NCBI GenBank assembly: GCA_910584215.1
Contig: CAJTYI010000061.1
Location: 1 to 18,815 of the forward strand
DNA length: 18,815 nt
Direction: 5' to 3'
From: an uncultured Roseburia sp.
GTDB taxonomy: Bacteria; Bacillota; Clostridia; Lachnospirales; Lachnospiraceae
The first letter of the stretch is position 1, and every line of letters begins with the position of its first letter. The position numbers were made by a program, and so were the translations under genes. The notes below the pieces were generated by a model. It had not been told where the DNA came from, ran no database searches, and saw only the letters and a program-made list of their open reading frames with translations. Shown here piece after piece: positions 7,106 to 15,582 of this stretch.

Positions 7106-8413
7106 ATGAGAGAACAAACACTTTTCAAAGAATTCTCACAATATGTGATTTTAAATATCTGCGGTATGGTAGGTCTGTCCTGCTATATACTCGCAGACAC
7201 GTTCTTTATCGCCAACAGTCTGGGGGCAGACGGGCTGACCGCCTTAAACCTCGCCATTCCAGTTTACAGCTTCGTGCACGGCAGTGGCTTGATGCTCGGC
7301 ATGGGAGGGGCGACGAAATATGCCATTTACAGAGGGCAGAAAAAAACCGGCCTCGCAAACCGGGTATTCACCGACTCCTTATATCTTGCGGCAGCAGCGG
7401 CTTTCCTTTTTATGACAGCAGGCGTCCTTTTTTCCAGCAGACTGACCTCATTATTGGGCGCAGACAGTGATATCTTTCCAATGACAAAGACTTATATCCA
7501 AGTTATCCTGCTCTTTGCTCCCGCATTTTTGGCAAACGACTGCCTGCTCTGTTTTGTGCGCAACGACGGCAATCCCAGATTATCCATGGCTGCCATGCTG
7601 ATCGGAAGTTTTTCTAACATACTGTTGGACTACATATTTTTGTTTCCACTGCAAATGGGCATTTTCGGGGCAGTCCTGGCGACCGGAATTGCGCCCGTCA
7701 TCAGTATGAGCATGATAGCGATACATTGGATTGCGAATAAGAATACGTTGTGTATAGAAAAGGTAAAACCGTTACGCGCGTCGGCAAAACAGATCATCGC
7801 GTTAGGTTTTCCCTCACTGATTACAGAAGTGGCCTCGGGAATCGTTATGATTGTCTTTAATATGATCATCAAGCATTTACAGGGCAATATAGGGATTGCC
7901 GCTTACGGCGTCGTGGCAAACTTGTCACTCGTTGTCAGCTCCATCTATACCGGAATTGCTCAGGGAACACAGCCGCTGTTTGGCAGATTTTACGGGCGTG
8001 GGGACAATAAAAAGATCAAACAACTTTTAAACTATGCCCTGGCAGCCATGTTTAGCCTCTCGGTTATCATTTTTTTGATATTTTTTGCGGCCGCCGACCC
8101 GATCGCCTGCCTGTTTAACCGGGAACAAAATCCTATGTTACAGCAATTTGCCGTAGTTGGACTGAAACTATATTTCACGGCGCTCCCCTTTGCCGGCTTT
8201 AATATCATCCTGTCCACCTATTTTACATCCAGGGAATGGGCCCTGCCGGCTCAGATTACTTCGCTGGCAAAAGGCCTGATCGTTATCGTACCGATGGCCT
8301 TTCTTATGTCCTCCCTGTTTCAAATGACAGGTGTGTGGCTGTCCTATCCGCTCACAGAGGGTGTCGTTGCCATAACCGGATACCTCTGGCTGCGCCGTTT
8401 GGACCGCCCCTAA
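7106..8413 (+). CDS. MATE family multidrug/sodium-type efflux transporter
   Basis: A 435-residue polytopic membrane protein with about 12 hydrophobic segments arranged as two MatE halves. Diagnostic sequence near the N-terminus is MVGLSCYILADTFFIANSLG followed by GLTALNLAIPVYSF, with GMGGATKYAIYRG after TM2. A matching region opens the second half (TEVASGIVMIVFNMI, then GVVANLSLVVSSIYTGIAQG and QPLFGRFYGRG). MATE proteins export cationic drugs or metabolites using a sodium or proton gradient; the substrate cannot be told from sequence. The ATG at 7106 was chosen over an in-frame GTG at 7052 because GGGGG lies 6 bases upstream and the family N-terminus begins here. It is the only gene on the plus strand in the left half and appears monocistronic. 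Confidence 0.9.
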   Translation: MREQTLFKEFSQYVILNICGMVGLSCYILADTFFIANSLGADGLTALNLAIPVYSFVHGSGLMLGMGGATKYAIYRGQKKTGLANRVFTDSLYLAAAAAFLFMTAGVLFSSRLTSLLGADSDIFPMTKTYIQVILLFAPAFLANDCLLCFVRNDGNPRLSMAAMLIGSFSNILLDYIFLFPLQMGIFGAVLATGIAPVISMSMIAIHWIANKNTLCIEKVKPLRASAKQIIALGFPSLITEVASGIVMIVFNMIIKHLQGNIGIAAYGVVANLSLVVSSIYTGIAQGTQPLFGRFYGRGDNKKIKQLLNYALAAMFSLSVIIFLIFFAAADPIACLFNREQNPMLQQFAVVGLKLYFTALPFAGFNIILSTYFTSREWALPAQITSLAKGLIVIVPMAFLMSSLFQMTGVWLSYPLTEGVVAITGYLWLRRLDRP

Positions 8414-8538
8414 CCCGCGTAATTCCAGATCATGTATATGTACCGTGCTCGTTGATAACCGTTGGAACACGCTGTTTTAAGAAAGACGCTGCGGAGCAGT
8501 CCGAATGGCAAATGACCGTAATAGTTTTTGCAGACGCC

Positions 8539-8868
8539 TTATTGCAGTTTCTTACGTTTTTTGGGCTTTGGCTCCGGCAGTTCCTGACAGGTCGCTGCCA
8601 CAAGCTCGGTCAGCAAACTCTGATTTTCCACATCCTCAACCAGAAAGTAATTCTTCGCTCCCTCATAGGGCGGCGCCTCCGTCAACTCCGGACAAATCCT
8701 GCGTCCGGCTTCCGTGATTTTGATATAAAACTGATCTTCACAGATTACCGCAAAAATCTTTCCGTTGCAGTAGAGCCCGTATTCTCCAAACATTTTCCTG
8801 TAGGTGATATCTCCGGCTCCCCGCAGCTGATCGGCCATAAATTCTACAAATTCAATTTTTGATGCCAT
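8539..8868 (-). CDS. TfoX/Sxy N-terminal domain protein
   Basis: A 109-residue protein, essentially one TfoX_N domain: residues 1-85 contain the hallmark KMFGEYGLYCNGKIFAVI followed by FYIKITEAGR and the YEGAKNYFLVED segment. The C-terminus is a Lys/Pro tail (EPKPKKRKKLQ). Full-length Sxy in Gammaproteobacteria is a competence co-regulator with an additional C-terminal domain; stand-alone N-terminal versions are widespread in Firmicutes and their role is not established, so competence should not be assumed. The ATG at 8868 is backed by AGGAGG 6 bases upstream. It is convergent with the MATE gene, and the 125 bp between them has no clear terminator. Confidence 0.85.
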   Translation of the reverse strand: MASKIEFVEFMADQLRGAGDITYRKMFGEYGLYCNGKIFAVICEDQFYIKITEAGRRICPELTEAPPYEGAKNYFLVEDVENQSLLTELVAATCQELPEPKPKKRKKLQ

Positions 8869-8958
8869 CTTTTCCTCCTGTGCGCTAATCGTTGCGCCGT
8901 ATTTTGTTCATACAATCAACCATTCCGCCGCCTTTGTCTGGCGGCACAGATAGTATTG

Positions 8959-9019
8959 AAATGTTTCAACCCTTCCAATTTTCGTACTATACTAGACTTC
9001 ATTCTTAATCGAAACATTT
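8959..9019. repeat. inverted repeat between uvrC and the TfoX-domain gene
   Basis: AAATGTTTC (8959-8967) and GAAACATTT (9011-9019) are perfect 9-bp arms 43 bp apart. They flank sequence with a possible minus-strand -10 (TATAGT). A second inverted repeat, GCCGCC and GGCGGC around 8928-8946, follows towards the TfoX-domain gene without a T-run on either strand. They could be an operator or weak terminator parts for uvrC; none is decisive. Confidence 0.35.
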
Positions 9020-9035
9020 TGCAAACGATGCCCTC

Positions 9036-10925
9036 TTAAACATCGCATTCCGGTTCCGCGGCCTTCCCCGCATGGAAAAAGCAATAGACGGAACGCGCCG
9101 CATGCTCATTCATCGCTTCCGTCGCCGCAAGATCCTCCTCCGTCGCCGCCTTGATCGCGTCCAAAGACTGATATTTGCGCATCAGCGCTTTGCGCCTGGC
9201 CGGTCCGATGCCAGGAATATCGTCCAACACCGAATGAACCTGCTCTTTGCTGCGCAAAGACCGGTGATATTCAATCGCAAAACGATGCGCCTCATCCTGT
9301 ATCCGCGTGATCAATTTAAAGCCCTCGCTGTGACGGTCGATCGGTATCTCCACGTTGTGAAAATACAGCCCTCTTGTGCGGTGATTGTCGTCTTTTACCA
9401 TACCGCAGACCGGGATAGCAAGCTTCAGCTCATCAAGCACCTGCAAAGCGATATTGACCTGGCCGCGCCCGCCGTCCATCATAATCAAGTCGGGAAACCT
9501 GGTAAAGCTGCCGTACTCCGCCGCCATATCTTTGCCCTCCAGTTCCTCCTGCTCCCGCATACCGTGGGTGAAACGCCTCGTCAACACTTCGTGCATGGAC
9601 GCATAGTCATCCGGCCCCGTAACCGTACGGAGCTTAAATTTGCGGTAATCACTGCGCTTTGGTTTACCCTTTTCGTAGACAATCATCGAACCGACGGTCT
9701 CAAATCCGTTGATATTGGAAATATCAAACGCCTCCACGCGAACCAGATGTTCCATATCCAAAAGCCCTGCGATCTCTTTGAGCGCCCCGATCGTGCGCCC
9801 CTCCTCCCGCTTAATCTTCTCTTTATCTTGGGAAAGCACAAGCTGCGCGTTTTTCTTTGCCAGTTCCACCAGCTTTTCTTTCATCCCTTTCTGTGGAATC
9901 CTAAGATATACTCTGGCTCCACGCTTCTTGGTAAGCCAGTCGGTCAACACGCCGATCTCCTCCGGTTTCTCCTGTAACATAATCTCCCGCGGAATAAATG
10001 GCGTGCCCGCATAAAACTGTTTGACAAACGTGGTTAAGATCTGACTTTTGGTGTCCTCGGTCCCCACGCGCACATAAAAATGATCTCTGCCGATTAACTT
10101 GCCCGCGCGGATAAAAAAAACCTGCACCACCGCATCCTGCTCATCGGACGCCATGGCAATAATATCCTTATCCTCCCCGTCGGTATGCGTAATCTTCTGT
10201 TTCTGTGCCACCTGCTTGACACTGTTTAACAATTCCCGGTATTCGATGGCCTTTTCATACTCCATCCGTTCCGACGCTTCGAGCATTTGCTCTTCGAGTG
10301 AACGCAGCACCGGCTTATAATTGCCGTTTAAAAACTCAACGACCTCCTCGATCTTTTTTGCGTATTCCTCTTTGGAAATATAACCCTGGCAGGGCGCCGT
10401 GCACTGGTGAATATGATAATTGAGGCACGGGCGCTCCTTTCCGGTATCTCTTGGCAGAACACGGTTGCACGTGCGGAGCTGATAGATTTTATTGACCAGC
10501 TCGATCGTATCCTTGACTGCCCCTCCGCTGGTATACGGACCAAAATAGCGGGACTTATCTTTTTTCTGCTGCCTCGCAAAAAGGACTCTCGGAAACTCCT
10601 CTCCCACCGTCACTCTGATGTAGGGATACGACTTGTCATCCCGCAGCATCGTGTTATATTTGGGCCGGTGCTCCTTGATCAGATTACACTCCAATACCAG
10701 CGCTTCCAGCTCGGAATCCGTTACGATATACTCAAACCGCGCAATCTGTTTTACCATCTGCGCTTTCTTTATGCCCTCGTTGTGGCTGGGCTGAAAATAC
10801 TGGTGCACACGCTTGCGCAGGCTCACAGCTTTTCCGACGTAGATGATTACATCGCGGCTGTCATGCATAATATAAACTCCCGGATTATCCGGGAGTTTTT
10901 TTAACTCTTCTGCGATATCAAACAT
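9036..10925 (-). CDS. uvrC: excinuclease ABC subunit C
   Basis: A 629-residue UvrC, full length for the family. It makes both incisions around DNA lesions after UvrA/UvrB recognition. The N-terminal GIY-YIG nuclease spans about 12-95 (NPGVYIM, IIYVGKA). Four cysteines (153, 167, 175, 179) match the conserved Cys cluster reported to bind an iron-sulfur cluster. The UVR motif that contacts UvrB is at about 204-239 (EYEKAIEYRELL). The RNase H-like nuclease has Asp401 in AFDISN, Asp484 in MMDGGRGQ and the KDDNHRTRG segment. Tandem helix-hairpin-helix motifs occupy 565-618 (DDIPGIGPARRKALM). It starts 15 bp after the ftsH stop, with only a weak AAAGG ribosome site, so it is probably translated from the ftsH transcript. 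Confidence 0.97.
   Translation of the reverse strand: MFDIAEELKKLPDNPGVYIMHDSRDVIIYVGKAVSLRKRVHQYFQPSHNEGIKKAQMVKQIARFEYIVTDSELEALVLECNLIKEHRPKYNTMLRDDKSYPYIRVTVGEEFPRVLFARQQKKDKSRYFGPYTSGGAVKDTIELVNKIYQLRTCNRVLPRDTGKERPCLNYHIHQCTAPCQGYISKEEYAKKIEEVVEFLNGNYKPVLRSLEEQMLEASERMEYEKAIEYRELLNSVKQVAQKQKITHTDGEDKDIIAMASDEQDAVVQVFFIRAGKLIGRDHFYVRVGTEDTKSQILTTFVKQFYAGTPFIPREIMLQEKPEEIGVLTDWLTKKRGARVYLRIPQKGMKEKLVELAKKNAQLVLSQDKEKIKREEGRTIGALKEIAGLLDMEHLVRVEAFDISNINGFETVGSMIVYEKGKPKRSDYRKFKLRTVTGPDDYASMHEVLTRRFTHGMREQEELEGKDMAAEYGSFTRFPDLIMMDGGRGQVNIALQVLDELKLAIPVCGMVKDDNHRTRGLYFHNVEIPIDRHSEGFKLITRIQDEAHRFAIEYHRSLRSKEQVHSVLDDIPGIGPARRKALMRKYQSLDAIKAATEEDLAATEAMNEHAARSVYCFFHAGKAAEPECDV
10874..10902 (+). 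other. terminator-like hairpin inside the 5' end of uvrC
   Basis: AAACTCCCGGA (10874-10884) and TCCGGGAGTTT (10888-10898) are perfect 11-bp arms with a 3-nt loop, followed on the plus strand by a T-run to 10902. It lies in codons 10-18 of uvrC. In plus-strand (antisense) RNA it would act as an intrinsic terminator; in uvrC mRNA it makes a strong hairpin about 30 nt after the start codon. It may simply reflect the codons for LPDNPG. Confidence 0.5.
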
Positions 10926-10940
10926 AGGTATCTCTGCCTT

Positions 10941-13319
10941 TTATTCCCTGTGGTCTGTTTCTGAAAAATCTGTCGGCAATTCAGCTCCATGCTGCGGCTC
11001 ATCCTGACCGAAATCCCCCGGCCGGGCTTCCCCATTTTTCAGCTCATCCTGCCGGGTCATGTTCTGCCCTAAATCCTCCGGCTGGGCTTCCCCGTTCTTC
11101 GGCTCATCCTGCCGGGTCATGTTCCGCCCCAAATCCATCGGCGGAAGCAGCAGCCCATCGCCAACGTCTACATCCTCATGGAACCGCGCCGGTGCACTCG
11201 CAGCCTCATCTGCACGGCGCACTTGCCCCACTCTTAAAGTTTCCTGTCCATCCGCACCATTTGCTATGCCTGCATACAGATTTCCCGTTCCATCCACGCG
11301 ATTGGCTTCGCCCGCGCCATTCGCTTCCTGTCCGCCCCTGCCACTCGCTTCGCCCGTCTGCTTCTCCAGGTTGATTCTCGCCTCCTCGGCCTGCTCAAAG
11401 AACGTCTTTTTCTGCTCCGGTGACTCCTCCGGTTCCGGTATCCCCTTGAGCTTACGGAAAATCTTCATAAACTCCTTGCCGGTTATCGTCTCGTGCTCAT
11501 ACAGATAATCGGAAATGTGGTCAAGAACCTCGCGGTTCTCGGTGAGCAGCCGGATTGCCTCGTCATAACAGCTGTTGATAATAGACAAAACTTCCTTATC
11601 AATGAGCGCCGCGGTATCCTCCCCGCAGATCAGCCCCGCACGGTTTTCCAGATACTGGTTTTCCACGGTGGCTAAGCACATCATGCCAAACCGCTCGGAC
11701 ATACCGTACTGTGTCACCATGGCCCGCGCAATGTGGGTAGCGCTCTCGATATCGTTGGCCGCGCCGCTGGTCGCGGAACCGAATACGAGCATTTCTGCGG
11801 CCCGCCCTGCCATATATGTGGTAATCTTGGCAAGCAGTTCGTCTTTCGTCTGCAAAAACTTCTCTTCCTCCGGCGTCTGAAGCGTATAGCCCAAAGCTCC
11901 CATTGTCCGCGGTACGATCGTGATTTTCTGCACCGGTTCTGTGTTCTTTTGCAGCGCAGTGACGATCGCATGCCCCACCTCGTGGTAGGAAACAATTTTG
12001 CGCTCTTTCTCGCTCATAATACGGTCTTTCTTCTCTTTACCGCCCACGGCAACCAACTCAAACGCATCAAACAAATCCGATTGATTGACAAACTTTCTGC
12101 CTTTTTTCACTGCATTGATGGCCGCTTCGTTGATCATATTGGCGAGATCGGAGCCTACCAGACCCGCAGCAGCCAGCGCAAGTGCGTCCAAATCCACCGT
12201 CTCATCCATCATAACATCCTTTGAATGAACTTTTAAGGTCTCGAGACGGCCCTTGAGATCAGGTTTATCCACAATAATCCGCCTGTCAAAACGTCCCGGA
12301 CGCAGCAACGCCTTATCTAGCACTTCCGGTCGGTTCGTGGCCGCAAGAATCAACAGACCCTTGGAGGTGTCGAAACCGTCCATCTCCGCCAGAAGCTGAT
12401 TGAGCGTCTGCTCCCGCTCATCATTGCCACCGTAACGGTTGTCCCGGCTCTTACCGATGGCGTCAATCTCATCGATAAAGATAATACAAGGCGCCTGCTT
12501 TTGTGCTTCCTTAAACAGATCGCGCACACGGGAAGCGCCGACACCGACAAACATTTCGACGAAATCCGAACCTGCCAGCGAAAAGAACGGCACTTTCGCC
12601 TCACCGGCGACCGCCTTCGCCAGCAGTGTCTTACCGGTACCGGGCGGTCCCACGAGAAGCGCCCCTTTGGGCAGCTTGGCTCCGATTTCTTTGTATTTGC
12701 CCGGATTGTGCAGAAAGTCTACCACCTCCTGCAAAGACTCTTTGGCCTCGTCCTGCCCGGCCACATCTTTAAACGTAACCCCGGTCTGGCGTTCCACATA
12801 AATCTTGGCCGTATTTTTGCCTACGCCCATGGCTCCGCCGCCCATGCGGCGCATCAGTATTCCCATAATTATCCACAACACCACGAGCGGTATCACAAAA
12901 CTGAGAATATTGTAAATCCAGGTAGCGGTATTGTCAGGAATCACACCGTATATCTCAATGTTATACTGCTTGAGCAGAGGAATCAAATCTACATCCGCCA
13001 CTCTGCCGCAGTAATATGTCATCTGATACGGCTTTCCTTTTTCGGCCTCCATCCTGATATCAATCTGGTACGCACCGATCTCTACAGACTCGATCTTTTT
13101 ACCGGCCCACTCCCCTTTGCCCTGCACCAAGTCGAGAAACTCCGAATAAGAGATCTCCTGGGTGCTCATCTGACTAAAACGTCTGGAAATCAGGCTCATG
13201 ACAAAGAGCATGACGAGAGAAACCAATATAAACACCATCACAATTTGTCCGTTGCGATTATTCTTGCCCCCGTTATTTCCACCGTTATTGCCATTATTAT
13301 GGTTATTTTGGTTATCCAT
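10941..13319 (-). CDS. ftsH: ATP-dependent zinc metalloprotease FtsH with long C-terminal extension
   Basis: A 792-residue membrane-anchored AAA+ protease that degrades misfolded membrane proteins and short-lived regulators. After an Asn/Gly-rich start (1-24) come TM1 (25-45), an extracytoplasmic domain (46-133) and TM2 (134-156). The AAA module has Walker A GPPGTGKT (224-231), Walker B FIDEID (281-286) and RPGRFDRR (340-347). The M41 zinc site is HEVGH (446-450) with Asp523 as likely third ligand. The usual protein ends near 630; here about 160 further residues are low-complexity, Gly/Ala/Glu-rich and end in 20-residue repeats (NMTRQDE plus KNGEA). The ATG is preceded by AAAGGA. It is the first gene of an operon with uvrC, divergent from pyrG. 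Confidence 0.97.
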   Translation of the reverse strand: MDNQNNHNNGNNGGNNGGKNNRNGQIVMVFILVSLVMLFVMSLISRRFSQMSTQEISYSEFLDLVQGKGEWAGKKIESVEIGAYQIDIRMEAEKGKPYQMTYYCGRVADVDLIPLLKQYNIEIYGVIPDNTATWIYNILSFVIPLVVLWIIMGILMRRMGGGAMGVGKNTAKIYVERQTGVTFKDVAGQDEAKESLQEVVDFLHNPGKYKEIGAKLPKGALLVGPPGTGKTLLAKAVAGEAKVPFFSLAGSDFVEMFVGVGASRVRDLFKEAQKQAPCIIFIDEIDAIGKSRDNRYGGNDEREQTLNQLLAEMDGFDTSKGLLILAATNRPEVLDKALLRPGRFDRRIIVDKPDLKGRLETLKVHSKDVMMDETVDLDALALAAAGLVGSDLANMINEAAINAVKKGRKFVNQSDLFDAFELVAVGGKEKKDRIMSEKERKIVSYHEVGHAIVTALQKNTEPVQKITIVPRTMGALGYTLQTPEEEKFLQTKDELLAKITTYMAGRAAEMLVFGSATSGAANDIESATHIARAMVTQYGMSERFGMMCLATVENQYLENRAGLICGEDTAALIDKEVLSIINSCYDEAIRLLTENREVLDHISDYLYEHETITGKEFMKIFRKLKGIPEPEESPEQKKTFFEQAEEARINLEKQTGEASGRGGQEANGAGEANRVDGTGNLYAGIANGADGQETLRVGQVRRADEAASAPARFHEDVDVGDGLLLPPMDLGRNMTRQDEPKNGEAQPEDLGQNMTRQDELKNGEARPGDFGQDEPQHGAELPTDFSETDHRE
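10996..11138 (-). repeat. 60-bp tandem repeats in the ftsH 3' extension
   Basis: Units at 11041-11100 and from 11101 have an exact 60-bp period, seen in CTCATCCTGCCGGGTCATGTT at 11043 and 11103. A third, degenerate unit at 10996-11040 has lost 15 bp but keeps AAATCC, GGGCTTCCCC and the same frame. They encode 20-residue repeats, and all length changes are multiples of three, so the reading frame is maintained. Confidence 0.8.
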
Positions 13320-13445
13320 ATCTGTTAATCCTTTCCGAACAAAGACATTCTGATTGTCCCTGAATTTATCGCCCGATCTCGTAAATCCCCTGCTGTACTG
13401 TCCCGATACAGCGAATTTGCATATTTTTACAGTAAATCATTTCTT

Positions 13446-13474
13446 ATTATATTGAAATCCCCCTATAAAAGCAA
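13446..13474 (-). promoter_or_regulatory. ftsH-uvrC promoter
   Basis: On the minus strand, TTGCTT (13469-13474) and TATAAT (13446-13451) are separated by 17 bp. The leader to the ftsH ATG is about 115 nt. Confidence 0.75.
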
Positions 13475-13549
13475 TATGTGATTCATGAACTTTTTTTGAT
13501 TATTTCTAAAGATTTTATAAAAATAGTGCCTGATTCCTGCAATTTGAAT

Positions 13550-13578
13550 TTGCTTTTTCTGTTATTTCATAGTATAAT
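13550..13578 (+). promoter_or_regulatory. pyrG promoter
   Basis: TTGCTT (13550-13555) and a perfect TATAAT (13573-13578) are separated by 17 bp. The divergent ftsH promoter has the same hexamers, 76 bp away. Transcription should start near 13585. Confidence 0.8.
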
Positions 13579-13600
13579 ATTTAAATTATTAGGTTTTTCA

Positions 13601-13626
13601 ACAACGGCAGTCCGCTGTGCCGTTGT
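13601..13626 (+). promoter_or_regulatory. hairpin in the pyrG leader
   Basis: ACAACGGCA (13601-13609) and TGCCGTTGT (13618-13626) form a perfect 9-bp stem with an 8-nt loop, starting about 15 nt into the transcript. No T-run follows, so it is not a classical terminator. The predicted start region lacks the GGGC start used for CTP-sensing slippage in Bacillus pyrG, so regulation here may differ. An AGGAGGAAC ribosome site lies at 13665-13673. Confidence 0.5.
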
Positions 13627-13679
13627 GCACATATTATCGTTTACCAATTGTTAAAATATATCATGAGGAGGAACTACCT

Positions 13680-15287
13680 ATGCCTGTAAAGTACGTCTTT
13701 GTCACCGGAGGTGTCGTGTCCGGTCTCGGAAAAGGCATCACCGCTGCCTCTTTAGGCAGACTGCTAAAAGCCCGCGGATATAAGGTTACGATGCAAAAAT
13801 TTGACCCTTATATCAACATCGACCCCGGCACCATGAATCCCATTCAGCACGGTGAAGTGTTTGTCACCGACGACGGAGCCGAGACCGATTTGGACCTGGG
13901 ACATTATGAGCGTTTCATCGACGAAAGCCTCACCAAAAATTCAAACGTTACTACAGGCAAGGTATACTGGTCCGTACTCCAGAAAGAGCGCCGCGGCGAT
14001 TACGGCGGCGGCACGGTGCAGGTTATTCCTCATATTACCAACGAAATCAAAAGCCGCTTTTACCGCAATTTCACCTCCGATGAGACGCATATCGCAATCA
14101 TCGAAGTGGGCGGTACGGTCGGAGATATCGAAAGCCAGCCGTTCTTGGAGGCTATCCGCCAGTTTCAGCACGAAGTGGGACGTGAAAACGCGATTTTAAT
14201 TCATGTCACCCTGATCCCATTTCTCAAAGCCTCCGGCGAGCTAAAGACCAAACCGACGCAGGCAAGCGTGAAAGAACTGCAGGGTATGGGTATTCAGCCG
14301 GATATCATCGTATGCCGCTCCGAACATCCGCTTGACCAGACATTGAAAGACAAAATTTCCCTGTTCTGTAATGTTCCCAACGGTCATGTATTACAGAATC
14401 TGGATGTGGAATACTTATATGAGGCGCCGCTCGCAATGGAAAAGGAAAATCTTGCCAAAGTAGCCTGCGAGTCTCTACATTTAGATTGCCCGGAACCGGA
14501 TTTAAAAGACTGGGAAGCAATGGTAGATGCTCTGCGCCATCCGAACAAAGAAGTCACGATCGCTTTAGTGGGCAAATATATCGCCCTGCACGACGCATAT
14601 ATCTCCGTTGTGGAAGCCCTGAAACATGGAGGTATCGCCAGCCGCGCTACCGTAAATATCAAATGGGTGGACGCCGAGGAGGTCAATGAAAGCAATCTCG
14701 AGGAAATTTTTTCCGATGTCGCAGGTATCTTAGTGCCCGGCGGTTTTGGTTCCCGCGGTGTGGAGGGCAAGATTCTGGCGGCGCAGTATGCCAGAGAACA
14801 CAATGTACCTTATCTGGGGCTCTGCCTTGGTATGCAGGTTGCCATCATTGAATTTGCAAGACATGTCTGCGGTTTTAACGATGCGCACAGCGTGGAGCTA
14901 GACCCGAACACCACGCATCCTGTGATCGCCCTGATGCCCGACCAGAATGGTGTGGAAGACATCGGCGGCACGCTGCGCCTTGGCTCCTATCCCTGCGCAC
15001 TCGACCCGGCCTCTAAGGCTTACGAAGTCTACGGCTCACAGGAGGAGATCGCAGAACGCCACAGACACCGTTATGAGGTAAACAATGATTTTCGCTCCGC
15101 CCTCACCGAGGGTGGCATGAAACTGTGCGGTATCTCCCCCGACGGCAGGATTGTCGAGATGATCGAAATTCCTGCTCACCCGTGGTTTATCGCAACCCAG
15201 GCCCACCCGGAATTAAAGTCCAGGCCCAACCGCCCGCACCCGCTGTTTCGCAGCTTCGTGGAGGCGGCAATCTACAATCAAAAATAA
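13680..15287 (+). CDS. pyrG: CTP synthase
   Basis: A 535-residue enzyme that converts UTP, ATP and glutamine to CTP, the last step of pyrimidine nucleotide synthesis. The N-terminal synthase domain (1-266) begins KYVFVTGGVVSGLGKGITAA with the P-loop, then FDPYINIDPGTMNPIQHGEV and the UTP/CTP-binding region with IEVGGTVGDIES (141-152). The class I glutamine amidotransferase domain (about 290-535) has PGGFGSRG, the nucleophile Cys382 in GLCLGMQ, and His509/Glu511 in AHPE. The ATG at 13680 follows a strong GAGGAGG site; an upstream in-frame GTG at 13617 lies in the leader hairpin and is not the start. It stands alone between its own promoter and a terminator. Confidence 0.98.
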   Translation: MPVKYVFVTGGVVSGLGKGITAASLGRLLKARGYKVTMQKFDPYINIDPGTMNPIQHGEVFVTDDGAETDLDLGHYERFIDESLTKNSNVTTGKVYWSVLQKERRGDYGGGTVQVIPHITNEIKSRFYRNFTSDETHIAIIEVGGTVGDIESQPFLEAIRQFQHEVGRENAILIHVTLIPFLKASGELKTKPTQASVKELQGMGIQPDIIVCRSEHPLDQTLKDKISLFCNVPNGHVLQNLDVEYLYEAPLAMEKENLAKVACESLHLDCPEPDLKDWEAMVDALRHPNKEVTIALVGKYIALHDAYISVVEALKHGGIASRATVNIKWVDAEEVNESNLEEIFSDVAGILVPGGFGSRGVEGKILAAQYAREHNVPYLGLCLGMQVAIIEFARHVCGFNDAHSVELDPNTTHPVIALMPDQNGVEDIGGTLRLGSYPCALDPASKAYEVYGSQEEIAERHRHRYEVNNDFRSALTEGGMKLCGISPDGRIVEMIEIPAHPWFIATQAHPELKSRPNRPHPLFRSFVEAAIYNQK

Positions 15288-15296
15288 TTTATATAC

Positions 15297-15347
15297 AAAA
15301 AGGGAACTGCCTCTGTGCCCGCAGTGCACAAAGACAGTTCCCTTTTT
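15297..15347. terminator. bidirectional terminator after pyrG
   Basis: AAAAAGGGAACTG (15297-15309) pairs with CAGTTCCCTTTTT (15335-15347); an inner TGTGC/GCACA pairing extends the stem. Runs of A and T on the two flanks let it end both pyrG and the convergent Cys-rich gene. Confidence 0.9.
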
Positions 15348-15372
15348 ACTGTTGTAACCAGGGGGCACCCGT

Positions 15373-15546
15373 CTACATCTGATGCCGCACGATCGCGTAC
15401 TCATCGTCTGACTGGTAATAGGGACACTCCCGGCGTCCTCCCTGCAGCATGCGGGCATAGTCGTCCTCGTCCATGTCCACCTCGCAGTACCAGGCTTCGT
15501 CCTCCTCATCATATACATTGTATACACATGTATCACAGCTAGCCAT
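15373..15546 (-). CDS. small Cys-rich acidic protein, DUF6472-like
   Basis: A 57-residue protein. It starts MASCDTCVYNVYDEEDEAWY and has four cysteines (C4, C7, C21, C41) in a C-x2-C...C...C-P-Y-Y arrangement that suggests a small zinc-binding fold, followed by the conserved-looking tail DDEYAIVRHQM. It resembles DUF6472 proteins of Lachnospiraceae, whose function is unknown. The longer 69-codon reading from 15582 is possible, but ATG 15546 has GAGGAAAGAT directly upstream and is preferred. The gene is convergent with pyrG and shares its terminator. Confidence 0.75.
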   Translation of the reverse strand: MASCDTCVYNVYDEEDEAWYCEVDMDEDDYARMLQGGRRECPYYQSDDEYAIVRHQM

Positions 15547-15582
15547 ATCTTTCCTCATTTCCGCATTGTAAACTGATTCCAT

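Noticed and set aside
8414..8538. Terminator between the convergent MATE and TfoX-domain genes
   Set aside because: No GC-rich stem with a T-run was found on either strand.
9072..9977. 301-codon plus-strand open frame opposite uvrC
   Set aside because: Antisense to conserved uvrC domains, with composition of a reverse-complement shadow (many Arg, His, Leu).
12501..13328. Long plus-strand open frame of 275 codons opposite ftsH
   Set aside because: It lies wholly antisense to a certain ftsH, has no ribosome site and no family motif; it is a shadow of ftsH codon bias.
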